Assembly: GCA_036399175.1 (NCBI GenBank)
Contig: DASWNP010000055.1
Span: forward strand, 1-64,000
DNA: 64,000 nucleotides
Origin: DASWNP01 sp036399175
GTDB lineage: Bacteria; Acidobacteriota; Blastocatellia; Pyrinomonadales; Pyrinomonadaceae
Direction of reading: 5' to 3'
The notes under the pieces were generated by a model. It ran no database searches, was not told the origin of the DNA, and was given only the letters and a program-made list of their open reading frames with translations. The position numbers were made by a program, and so were the translations under genes. Position 1 is the first letter of the stretch. Each line of letters begins with the position of its first letter. Shown here piece after piece: positions 34,368 to 42,571 of the stretch.

Positions 34368-34871
34368 ATGCGACACAGGCTAATCCAAAGCGTCGGCATC
34401 GCGTGGACGATTCTCTACGCGGCCTTCATCATCTGGCTCTACGCGACCGAGCCGCGCACCGTGCGCGAGGCGGCGACGGGCGCAAGCGTCGCCGCCGGAA
34501 CTTACGAGGTTGACCGCGCGCGTTTCGAGTCGGCGCGCGAGATGTTCCGGCGCGAGCAGTACGCGGCGGCGCGCGACGAGTGGGCTAGAGCCGACCCGGC
34601 GCGGCGCGACGCGCGCACGCAGTTCTACATCGCCTACGCCTTCTATCGACAGGGCTGGGGACGCCTCTACAACGACGATGCGCTCTTTCGACAGGGGCTC
34701 GAAGCCGTCAACCTCGCCATCAGCCTCGCTCCCGAAGGCACGCTCGTCGTCGCAGACGACTCCGACCTACAGCTTCGTTCGGCCTCCGAGCTGAAGGCCG
34801 AGCTTGAACAGGGACTCGCAAACACCTTGAGCGACGCCAACCCGCTCAAAGTTTTTCGTGAGCGGAAATAA
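34368..34871 (+). CDS. membrane-anchored TPR-like protein of unknown function
   Basis: About 167 residues. An N-terminal membrane helix (VGIAWTILYAAFIIWLY) precedes a helical region (residues about 45-150) with a TPR-like alternation of helices: AREMFRREQYAAARDEWARAD, TQFYIAYAFYRQGWG, FRQGLEAVNLAISLAPEG. The last part ends in basic residues. It probably functions as a scaffold at the membrane. The start is uncertain: TTG 34347 is in frame, ATG 34368 has no clear ribosome site. The next gene, another membrane protein, lies beyond a heptad repeat. Confidence 0.65.
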   Translation: MRHRLIQSVGIAWTILYAAFIIWLYATEPRTVREAATGASVAAGTYEVDRARFESAREMFRREQYAAARDEWARADPARRDARTQFYIAYAFYRQGWGRLYNDDALFRQGLEAVNLAISLAPEGTLVVADDSDLQLRSASELKAELEQGLANTLSDANPLKVFRERK

Positions 34872-34875
34872 GGAT

Positions 34876-35030
34876 TGGACGATGGACGATAGAACCGACG
34901 ATGGACGATAGACCATAGACGATGGACTCTGCATGATACGCAGAGAGCTTCCGTCTATCGTCCATTGTCCGTCGTTCATTGTCCGTCGTCAGGCTTCCGT
35001 CTATCGTCCATCGTCTATGGTCTATCATCC
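34876..35030. repeat. long compound heptad-repeat inverted repeat, GGACGAT subfamily
   Basis: The left arm (34876-34927) and two right-arm blocks (34949-34985 and 34998-35028) use GGACGAT and TATCGTC units. The apex GCATGATACGCAGAGAGCTTCCGTC matches the element at 33633. The element runs to 1-2 bases before ATG 35032, leaving no ribosome-binding site for that gene. Confidence 0.88.
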
Positions 35031-35031
35031 G

Positions 35032-35862
35032 ATGAGAGACAGGAATCGCGCGCTCGCGCGCTACCTTGTGCTGCCGACCCTGCTTCTGACGGTGGCGCTG
35101 CTCGGCGGCCTTCGCATCGACGCTGACCCGGCGCGCGAGGGTGCGCTCGTTTTTATCCCGCCGCCGCTCATCACGCTTCTGCTCGCCGTGCTGCTGATGC
35201 TTCTGTTCGTGCGTGGTCGGTTGATAGAGCCGAGCGCCTGGTTTTCGAGCGCGCAGACGGCGCTCGCGAACGTCGCAAACGCGCTGACGCTCGTGGCGCT
35301 CTTCTTCGCTTCCGCGCAGGCGTTCAACTCCGTGCTGCCCGAAGCGGGACTTTTGCGCTGGATGTTCTCCTTCTTCTTTCTCTGGACGCTCTGGAACAAT
35401 CAGTTCTCCGCCTTCGACGCGCGCCGACTCCTGAGAAGCCTCGCCGTCCTCTTCGGCACGGCCTTCGTCCTCAAGCACATGCTGCTCTCAAGCCTCTACG
35501 CTCCCGACGGCGGCTGGCTCAAGCGTCTCACCGGCCTCCTGCTCGAAGGCGCAACGCTCGGCACGCTCGACGCTCCGGCCTTCGCGCCCGCCACAGGCTA
35601 CATCTCCTTCTTCACCATCGCGCTCTACGTCGCCGCGCTCGCTCTCATACTGCTACTGCCATCCGATGTGCCCGGCGTCGAGGAGACGGAGCCGAAGCGG
35701 GCGCAGGAGTTAGTCGGAGCATTTCGTCGGCTGTCACAAGCGGAGCAATCATCCGTGCGTGAAGCGTTGTTTGCGGATGCGTTGGCGACGGCAGATGCGC
35801 CTGAGCGTCGAGCCTTAACGAGTCGTGCAGAGAATAAAGAGGGCGAAGACGATTCGGACTGA
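35032..35862 (+). CDS. multi-pass membrane protein of unknown function
   Basis: A 276-residue membrane protein. About seven hydrophobic segments are seen, for example LVLPTLLLTVALLGGL, LITLLLAVLLMLLFV, ALTLVALFFASAQAF, MFSFFFLWTLWN, LAVLFGTAFVLKHMLL and IALYVAALALILLL. The C-terminal 55 residues are soluble and charged. No named family was recognised. The frame can be read upstream to 34933, but that part is translated repeat (VYRPSSMVYHP), so ATG 35032 is chosen. There is no Shine-Dalgarno sequence because a heptad repeat abuts the start. It may be expressed with the TPR-like gene before it. Confidence 0.72.
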   Translation: MRDRNRALARYLVLPTLLLTVALLGGLRIDADPAREGALVFIPPPLITLLLAVLLMLLFVRGRLIEPSAWFSSAQTALANVANALTLVALFFASAQAFNSVLPEAGLLRWMFSFFFLWTLWNNQFSAFDARRLLRSLAVLFGTAFVLKHMLLSSLYAPDGGWLKRLTGLLLEGATLGTLDAPAFAPATGYISFFTIALYVAALALILLLPSDVPGVEETEPKRAQELVGAFRRLSQAEQSSVREALFADALATADAPERRALTSRAENKEGEDDSD

Positions 35863-35907
35863 CTCTTAACTCTCTTTGATGATTCCGACTGACTCTTGAC
35901 TCTCTTT
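35851..35907. repeat. 27-bp near-perfect tandem duplication
   Basis: Two copies (35851-35877 and 35881-35907) differ at two positions. The first contains the stop codon of the membrane protein gene. Confidence 0.75.
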
Positions 35908-36058
35908 CGGACGGCGTGCTAATTGAGTATTCCTCAAGCCGGTTTCGAGCCTTCATTCGGTAGCCTTACATCCTCGCTCACACGCGCCCGACGCCTGACC
36001 GCCCACGCCCCAAAGCGTTCGGCCTTCCCTTCACCCTCTCGAAAGGAGAAATCACGCC

Positions 36059-36904
36059 ATGACATCGCCGACCAGGAGAGTTTTGTTGAGAAAGAGAGTT
36101 CTGTTCAGCATCGTCTCGGTTCTTTGCCTGATAGCCGCGTCCCCCTCGCGCGTCGGCGCGTGGGGGCAGTCGGGTCATCGAATCACGGCGCTCATCGCCG
36201 CCGAATATCTGGACGACGCCGCACGCGCCGAAGTAGGTCGGCTGCTCGGCGGCTCTTCGTCAACCGCTGTCGCTACGAAGATGTCGAACGCCGCCAACTG
36301 GCCTGACACCATCATCGGCCAGCGACCCGAGACCGCGCGCTGGCATTTCGTCAACATCTCGCGCGACGCTACAGGCTACGACGCGAGCCAGCACTGCGAG
36401 GACGTTCCCGGCAAGGGCGACTGCATCGTCGAAGCGATAGCCCGGAACAGGGAGACGCTCGCCGACGCGAGCAGGCCGGACGCCGCGCGCCGCGAAGCCC
36501 TGAAATTTCTCATCCACTTCCTCGGCGACATTCACCAGCCGCTTCACGCCGGTTTTCCCGAAGACCGGGGCGGCAATCTGATAAACGTGAGGTTCTTCGG
36601 AGCGCAGACGAATCTGCACAAAGTATGGGATAGCGGCATCATCGGGCAGGCGCAGTTGAGCGACAGAGAATTTGCCGACGCGCTGCTCGAAGTTATCCCC
36701 GCCGCGAACGTCGCCTCGATTCAGGGCGGCACCCCTGTCGAATGGGCGGAACAATCCTGGCAGCTCTCGAAGAGCAACGCCTACCGCATCCCACCCAACA
36801 AGAGGCTCGGGCAAACTTACTACGACCGCAACTGGTTCATCGTCGACGACCAGTTGACTCGCGGCGGCCTGCGCCTCGCCCGCCTGCTCAACGAAGCGCT
36901 GTGA
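36059..36904 (+). CDS. S1/P1-type nuclease, secreted
   Basis: A 281-residue zinc-dependent nuclease. A signal peptide ends before the tryptophan of AWGQSGHR, which in this family becomes residue 1 of the mature enzyme and coordinates zinc with its amino group and carbonyl. Other ligands are visible: SNAANWPDTI, ARWHFVNI, FLIHFLGDIHQPLHAG and DRGGNLINV. It degrades single-stranded RNA and DNA and removes 3' phosphates, outside the cytoplasm. GAAAGGAG precedes ATG 36059 by about 9 bases. It probably serves nucleic-acid scavenging. The stop codon is followed immediately by a heptad-like repeat. Confidence 0.93.
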   Translation: MTSPTRRVLLRKRVLFSIVSVLCLIAASPSRVGAWGQSGHRITALIAAEYLDDAARAEVGRLLGGSSSTAVATKMSNAANWPDTIIGQRPETARWHFVNISRDATGYDASQHCEDVPGKGDCIVEAIARNRETLADASRPDAARREALKFLIHFLGDIHQPLHAGFPEDRGGNLINVRFFGAQTNLHKVWDSGIIGQAQLSDREFADALLEVIPAANVASIQGGTPVEWAEQSWQLSKSNAYRIPPNKRLGQTYYDRNWFIVDDQLTRGGLRLARLLNEAL

Positions 36905-36909
36905 AAGCC

Positions 36910-36977
36910 GTAAACAGTAAAAAGGCAAAGGGCAAAAGGCAGGACGCGCGCGCGCGAGCTGTTCTTACTTTGCCTTT

Positions 36978-36997
<20 letters not shown>
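36910..36997. repeat. heptad-like inverted repeat, AAAGGGC/AAAAGGC subfamily
   Basis: Arms 36910-36940 and 36967-36997 are complementary and surround a loop with a CG-dinucleotide run and the apex GCGAGCTGTTCTTAC. The right arm overlaps the 3' end of the convergent oxidoreductase gene and encodes its last residues (KGQK). Confidence 0.85.
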
Positions 36998-38462
<1,465 letters not shown>

Positions 38463-38493
38463 AGTTTTCAACCGAAGTGTAGCAGGTTTATCA

Positions 38494-38601
38494 TGGAGTC
38501 TGGAGTCTAAAGTCTGGAGTCTGAAGTCAAAACAGATTCCGTCTTTATGACCATAGACTTTCGACTCCAGACTCTAGACTCCAGACTTCAGACTCCAGAC
38601 T
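38494..38601. repeat. heptad-repeat inverted repeat, GGAGTCT subfamily
   Basis: Left arm 38494-38528 (GGAGTCT, AAAGTCT, GAAGTCA). Right arm 38553-38601 (AGACTCC, AGACTCT, AGACTTC). Apex AAAACAGATTCCGTCTTTA. It fills the space between the divergent oxidoreductase and VOC genes and ends 9 bases before ATG 38611. Confidence 0.9.
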
Positions 38602-38610
38602 TTTATCGCT

Positions 38611-38982
38611 ATGAAAATTCAGTTCAAAAAGCTCAATCACGTGCAGGTGTCGATTCCGCCGGGCGCGGAGGCGCAGGCGAGAGAATTTTACGGCGGGCTG
38701 CTCGGCCTGAAGGAGATAGAGAAGCCTGACGTGCTCAAGCCGAGTGGCGGTCTCTGGTTCGAGATGGCCGACATCCAGCTTCATCTCGGCATCGAGGAGG
38801 CTCGAAGCACCTACAAGCGTCATCCCGCCTTCGAGGTCGAGAATCTCGAAGGCATCAGAGCCTTCTTCGGCGAGCGCGGCGTGCGCGTCAAAGAGGAAGA
38901 GACTGTGCCCGGCTTCAAGCGTCTCTCCTTCTTCGACCCCTTCGGCAACCGCATCGAGCTGATGGAGCAGACCGTCGCCTGA
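38611..38982 (+). CDS. VOC/glyoxalase superfamily protein
   Basis: A 123-residue single VOC domain. The two beta-alpha-beta-beta-beta halves are recognisable: INHVQVSIP-like KLNHVQVSIPPGAEAQAREFY at residues 7-27 and FKRLSFFDPFGNRIELME at residues 98-116. Metal-ligand candidates are His10, the glutamate of GGLWFEMADIQLHLGI region (His/Glu), and Glu114. The reaction cannot be told from sequence; members include dioxygenases, glyoxalases and resistance proteins. There is no visible ribosome site because the repeat lies directly upstream. The downstream 220 bases contain no supported gene. Confidence 0.88.
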   Translation: MKIQFKKLNHVQVSIPPGAEAQAREFYGGLLGLKEIEKPDVLKPSGGLWFEMADIQLHLGIEEARSTYKRHPAFEVENLEGIRAFFGERGVRVKEEETVPGFKRLSFFDPFGNRIELMEQTVA

Positions 38983-39205
38983 CTGTTTCGAGAGACGTGA
39001 AACGCAGGCGCGCGGCGAGACGACCGCCGTCGAGGCGCGCTCTTTCGTCGGCGCGTCGTCACATGATTTCTTGTATAGCATTCTTCTCATCAGGCTCAGC
39101 CGCAACACGCCGCCCCTCCGGCCGAGCAATGGACGCGACATCTGACGGTCGAATATACTGAACATCCGGCGTCCTTCGTTAGACTTTCCCTGTGGCCTCT
39201 TTGGC

Positions 39206-40456
39206 ATGATGCTTCGAGCGTTTCGCCGGATTCTTCGACGTGGGAGAAAACAGAATTTGAACGACGAGCTTTTAGAGTGGCGGCGAGAGTTTCCGATTCT
39301 CGACGGGGCGGTCTATCTCATCTCGCACAGCCTCGGCGCGATGCCGCGCCAGACCTTCGAGAGCTTACAGACTTACGCCGAGATGTGGGCGACGCGCGGC
39401 GTGCGCGCATGGGCTGAAGGCTGGTGGGACATGCCTCTCACTCTGGGCGACGAGGTCGGGCGCATCATCGGCGCAGAGCCCGGCACGGTCGTCATGCACC
39501 AGAACGTCTCGGTCTGCCAGTCGCTCATCCTCTCCTGCTTCAATCCGCTGCCCGCCGGAGCTAAGCGCAACAAAATCGTCTACTCGGATTTGGAGTTTCC
39601 TTCCGTCAAGTACGTCTACGAAGCGCACGCGCGCGGCGGCGGCTTTCGCATCGAGAAGGTGCGCTCCGAAGACGGCACGACCGTCCCGCTCGAACAGATG
39701 CTCGCCGCCATCGACGAAGAGACGCTCTTAGTTCCCATCTCTCACGTCCTCTTCAAGAGCGCGTTTCTGCAAGACGCCCGCGCCATCACCGAGCGCGCGC
39801 ACGAGGTTGGCGCGCTCGTCGTGCTCGACACCTATCAATCGGCGGGGACAGTCCCTTTCAGCGTCAAAGACCTCGACGTTGACTTCGCCACCGGCGGCTC
39901 CGTCAAGTGGCTCTGCGGCGGCCCCGGCGCGGGTTATCTCTACGTCGCGCCTCGCCTTCATCAAAAGCTTGAGCCGAAAGTGACCGGCTGGATGGCGCAC
40001 GAAGCGCCCTTCGCCTTCGAGGCCGCGCCCATCCGCTACGCGCCGAACATCGCGCGTTTCCTGCACGGCTCGCCCGCCATCCCCGCCCTCTTCGCGGCGC
40101 AGTCCGGCTACCGAATCATTAACGAAATCGGCGTCGAGCGCATTCGCGTCAAGAGCATCCGGCAAACGACGCGGCTCATCGAGCTGGCCGAAGAAGCTGG
40201 CCTGCGCGTCACGAGCCCGCGCGACCCTGCGCGACGCGGCGGCACGATTACCGTCGCCGTCGAACACGCGGCGGCAGTCACCAAAGAACTCATCGCGCGC
40301 GAAATCATCGTCGATTATCGCCCCGGCGCAGGCATACGCATCTCCCCCCACTTCTACACCGAAGACGAAGAACTGGAAATCGTCATACGCGAAATCCGCC
40401 GAATCATCGACACGCGCGCCTACGCCGAGCACGAAGCCGCCAGCGCCGCGTTTTAA
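39206..40456 (+). CDS. class V aminotransferase-fold enzyme, kynureninase-like
   Basis: A 416-residue PLP enzyme. The PLP lysine is in DFATGGSVKWLCGGPGAGYLYV (near residue 235), a motif characteristic of kynureninase and related enzymes. The N-terminal LDGAVYLISHSLGAMPRQ and VLDTYQSAGTVPF (PLP aspartate and stacking residues) also fit. Kynureninase cleaves kynurenine to anthranilate and alanine. The next gene encodes tryptophan 2,3-dioxygenase and the third a benzoate-type CoA ligase, which supports this role, although the kynurenine formamidase step is not seen in the window. The first 20 residues are very basic, so an internal start is possible. It ends just before the nested repeats. Confidence 0.85.
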   Translation: MMLRAFRRILRRGRKQNLNDELLEWRREFPILDGAVYLISHSLGAMPRQTFESLQTYAEMWATRGVRAWAEGWWDMPLTLGDEVGRIIGAEPGTVVMHQNVSVCQSLILSCFNPLPAGAKRNKIVYSDLEFPSVKYVYEAHARGGGFRIEKVRSEDGTTVPLEQMLAAIDEETLLVPISHVLFKSAFLQDARAITERAHEVGALVVLDTYQSAGTVPFSVKDLDVDFATGGSVKWLCGGPGAGYLYVAPRLHQKLEPKVTGWMAHEAPFAFEAAPIRYAPNIARFLHGSPAIPALFAAQSGYRIINEIGVERIRVKSIRQTTRLIELAEEAGLRVTSPRDPARRGGTITVAVEHAAAVTKELIAREIIVDYRPGAGIRISPHFYTEDEELEIVIREIRRIIDTRAYAEHEAASAAF

Positions 40457-40458
40457 CT

Positions 40459-40614
40459 ACAGTGACGAGTGACAAGTGACAAGTTAAAAACCCGTGAATC
40501 GTAAATCGTAAATCGTGAATAGATAAGAACTGGGTTTCACGATTTACGATTTACGATTCACGATTTACTTGTCTTCCGTCTTGCTCGTCACTCGTCACTT
40601 GTCACTCTTCACTG
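40459..40614. repeat. two nested heptad-repeat inverted repeats (GTGACGA outside, CGTAAAT inside)
   Basis: The outer arms (40459-40484 and 40582-40614) hold GTGACGA/GTGACAA units. Inside lies a complete CGTAAAT/CGTGAAT element (arms 40493-40521 and 40537-40568, apex ATAAGAACTGGGTTT). The whole sits between kynU-like and kynA genes and ends 7 bases before ATG 40622. Confidence 0.92.
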
Positions 40615-40621
40615 TTTTATT

Positions 40622-41479
40622 ATGGATAAAGAATACGGCAGCGGAGCGCCGCTTTCATATAACAGCTACCTGCGGGTGGCTGACCTCATCGCGTTGCAGG
40701 AGTGTCTGTCCGACCCGGCGCATCACGACGAGCTTCTGTTCATCACGATTCATCAGGCTTACGAGCTTTGGTTCAAGCAGGTCTTGCACGAGTTGGACGC
40801 TGCGATTCTCGCCATGCAGGAAGACCGCGCGCCGCTCGCCACGCGTGCGCTCTCGCGCGTGGTCGAGATAGAGAAACTGCTCGTCAATCAGATACACATT
40901 CTGGAGAGCATGACTCCCATCAGCTTTCTCGGCTTTCGAGATGAATTGAATCCGGCGAGCGGTTTTCAGTCGATGCAGTTCCGCGAGATAGAGTTCATTT
41001 CAGGGCTGAAGGAGGAAGCGGTCGTCCGAGCTTTTCAAAACGACGAGTTTGCGCGCACGCGTCTCGAAGCCCGTCTGAAATCTCCCGCGCTCGGCGACGC
41101 CTTCTATGCCCTGCTCCGTCGCCGAGGCTTCGACGCGCCCCCGGACGAGCCCGCCGCCTCGCAAGAAGAACGCCGACGCTCTTACGCCGCGCGCACGCGC
41201 GCCGTCCTCGAAATCATCACTCACTTCGAGCAGCGCTACGAAGAGTTTCAACTGGCCGAAACGCTCATCTCGCACGACGAGTATTTCTCGCTCTGGCGCT
41301 CGCATCACGTCAAGATGGTCGAGCGCATGGTCGGCACGAAGCGCGGCACGGGCGGCTCCGAAGGCGTCGGCTACCTGAGAACCACGCTCGACAAAAAATT
41401 CTTCCCTGAGCTTTGGGAAGCGCGGACGTATCTAAATACAACTCACTCAGCCACCTGCCCGTTTTCTAAATCAGATTAA
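40622..41479 (+). CDS. kynA: tryptophan 2,3-dioxygenase
   Basis: A 285-residue heme enzyme opening the indole ring of tryptophan to N-formylkynurenine. Clear motifs: YGSGAPLSYNSYLRVADLIALQ at the N-terminus, HHDELLFITIHQAYELWFKQVLHELD with the heme-face residues, FLGFRDELNPASGFQSMQFREIEF, and FSLWRSHHVKMVERMVGTKRGTGGSEGVGYL with the proximal histidine. The last 22 codons (after FPELWEARTYL) are abruptly A+T-rich. A GC-rich copy of the same C-terminus lies at 42482-42571, so the 3' end appears to have been replaced by an insertion. Confidence 0.95.
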   Translation: MDKEYGSGAPLSYNSYLRVADLIALQECLSDPAHHDELLFITIHQAYELWFKQVLHELDAAILAMQEDRAPLATRALSRVVEIEKLLVNQIHILESMTPISFLGFRDELNPASGFQSMQFREIEFISGLKEEAVVRAFQNDEFARTRLEARLKSPALGDAFYALLRRRGFDAPPDEPAASQEERRRSYAARTRAVLEIITHFEQRYEEFQLAETLISHDEYFSLWRSHHVKMVERMVGTKRGTGGSEGVGYLRTTLDKKFFPELWEARTYLNTTHSATCPFSKSD

Positions 41480-41601
41480 GCGAGATTTTAACGGCAGATT
41501 TGCCCTAGAATCGTCATAGCTCGAATAGGTGGGATGATTTAATCGGTTTATGATATTCTTCGCGTACAGTAGGGGCTAACTCTAAACAGGTGACGCGCGT
41601 T

Positions 41602-42291
41602 ATGTTTTGTCGTCGTTGCGGGGAGCGCCAGCACGCCCACTCGGAGCGTTGTCTTAATTGCGGCACGCCCTTCCCCGCGCCTCAACGTGTCGAGCCTATA
41701 TTCTCCGACGAGCGCACGACCGTAGCACTTACCCCTGAAGCACCGACACAGTCTGCCCGCCAAAAAAGTGATGTGCTGATAATCGCGCTTGGCGTTGCCG
41801 CTTGCTTTCTTCTGGCGGCGGCGTTGATGGTTTACATTCACACCGAATATTTCAGGGAGCACAACAACGTAGCAGAGCGTGTAGAGTCTAAAGCCATACC
41901 AATCGAGAAAGATGTGAGTAAGGCAACAACAACGCCGCCACAACTAGCCATACCGCCACAGCCAAAACAATTAGTTGTACCGCCGCAGCCGAAAAAGGCA
42001 CAACCGCATCAACAACAGCAAAATTCTCTTAGAGACTACTCACGCCCAAAGAATTATACTGACGCAGAAAAACACAGGTTATTTCAAGCGGTGGGAATGA
42101 CTAAAGACGAAGACTTAATACTCCGGGTTTCGCGTGAGATTGGAATAATCAACGACGACAATTCTCCGAACAGATTGTTTCAACCTTTTCTAGATGAACA
42201 CATGAAGTGGGCGCTAACTGAGCCTGATTTTGTCCGACTAATGAACGACCGACGCAATGCCAGAAACTATGTGCTTCTGCATCTGAATTAG
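41602..42291 (+). CDS. zinc-ribbon single-pass membrane protein of unknown function
   Basis: About 229 residues. An N-terminal zinc ribbon (CRRCGERQHAHSERCLNCG, two CxxC pairs at about residues 3-21) is followed by a membrane helix (VLIIALGVAACFLLAAALMVY, about 58-78). A Pro/Gln/Lys-rich linker of repeated QPK motifs follows (about 105-135). The C-terminal 80 residues form a helical domain (DYSRPKNYTDAEKHRLFQ, IGIINDDNSPNRLFQPFLDEH). No named family was recognised. A start at ATG 41602 is preferred to GTG 41590. It lies inside the material that separates kynA from its former 3' end, and has lower GC content than the surrounding genes. Confidence 0.75.
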   Translation: MFCRRCGERQHAHSERCLNCGTPFPAPQRVEPIFSDERTTVALTPEAPTQSARQKSDVLIIALGVAACFLLAAALMVYIHTEYFREHNNVAERVESKAIPIEKDVSKATTTPPQLAIPPQPKQLVVPPQPKKAQPHQQQQNSLRDYSRPKNYTDAEKHRLFQAVGMTKDEDLILRVSREIGIINDDNSPNRLFQPFLDEHMKWALTEPDFVRLMNDRRNARNYVLLHLN

Positions 42292-42297
42292 TACTCT

Positions 42298-42459
42298 ATG
42301 CAAATCTGGAAAGAGTATTCCAAGTGTCTGCACCACGAGGCATGGTTCTTTCGTTTCCAGTTTGACACGCGCAATCATCAGCGCGGAGGATTCGACAAGT
42401 ACGCAACCGCCGAAGCAGCTATCCTCGCCATGCTCCACAAACTGCAACTTCAAAAGTAA
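42298..42459 (+). CDS. 53-residue small protein in the insertion
   Basis: A short ORF starting 6 bases after the previous stop. It encodes a 53-residue protein rich in aromatic and charged residues (MQIWKEYSK, HHEAWFFRFQFDTRN, TAEAAILAMLHKLQ). There is no strong ribosome site, but coupling to the preceding stop is possible. No family was recognised. It is the second ORF of the insertion in kynA. Its reality depends on conservation, which I cannot test here. Confidence 0.4.
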   Translation: MQIWKEYSKCLHHEAWFFRFQFDTRNHQRGGFDKYATAEAAILAMLHKLQLQK

Positions 42460-42481
42460 CCCGCGCCTTTTACCTATGCTT

Positions 42482-42571
42482 CCGAACCCCAAACTCTGGG
42501 AAGCGCGCACCTATCTTGACGCCAAACACGGCGGCACGGGCTGCCCCTTCGCCCACCCACAGCAGCTATGA
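42482..42571 (+). pseudogene. detached 3' end of tryptophan 2,3-dioxygenase
   Basis: The frame reads LPNPKLWEARTYLDAKHGG then TGCPFAHPQQL and a TGA stop. It parallels the present kynA C-terminus (FPELWEARTYLNTTHSATCPF) and shows the GC-rich codon use of the cluster. Its stop overlaps the start of the next gene as ATGA (42568-42571), the usual sign of translational coupling between adjacent operon genes. This suggests the fragment was once the true end of kynA. Confidence 0.6.

Larger units (their letters stand above)
41434..42493. mobile_element. candidate 1.1-kb insertion displacing the kynA 3' end
   Basis: The 23-bp sequences 41411-41433 and 42494-42516 match at 20 positions and encode LWEARTYL in both copies. 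The material between contains two genes of lower GC content (41602-42291 and 42298-42459) and the new kynA tail. The downstream copy continues in the original style and ends in a TGA overlapping the ATG of the CoA ligase. No transposase or integrase is visible. Confidence 0.5.

Noticed and set aside
34933..35031. N-terminal extension of the 35032 membrane protein
   Set aside because: It is translated heptad repeat (SSMVYHP-type), so the family-like start is ATG 35032. The same reasoning applies to dusB before 33624.
41590..41601. GTG start for the zinc-ribbon protein
   Set aside because: ATG 41602 begins directly with the zinc ribbon, as in other proteins of this layout. The GTG has no better ribosome site.
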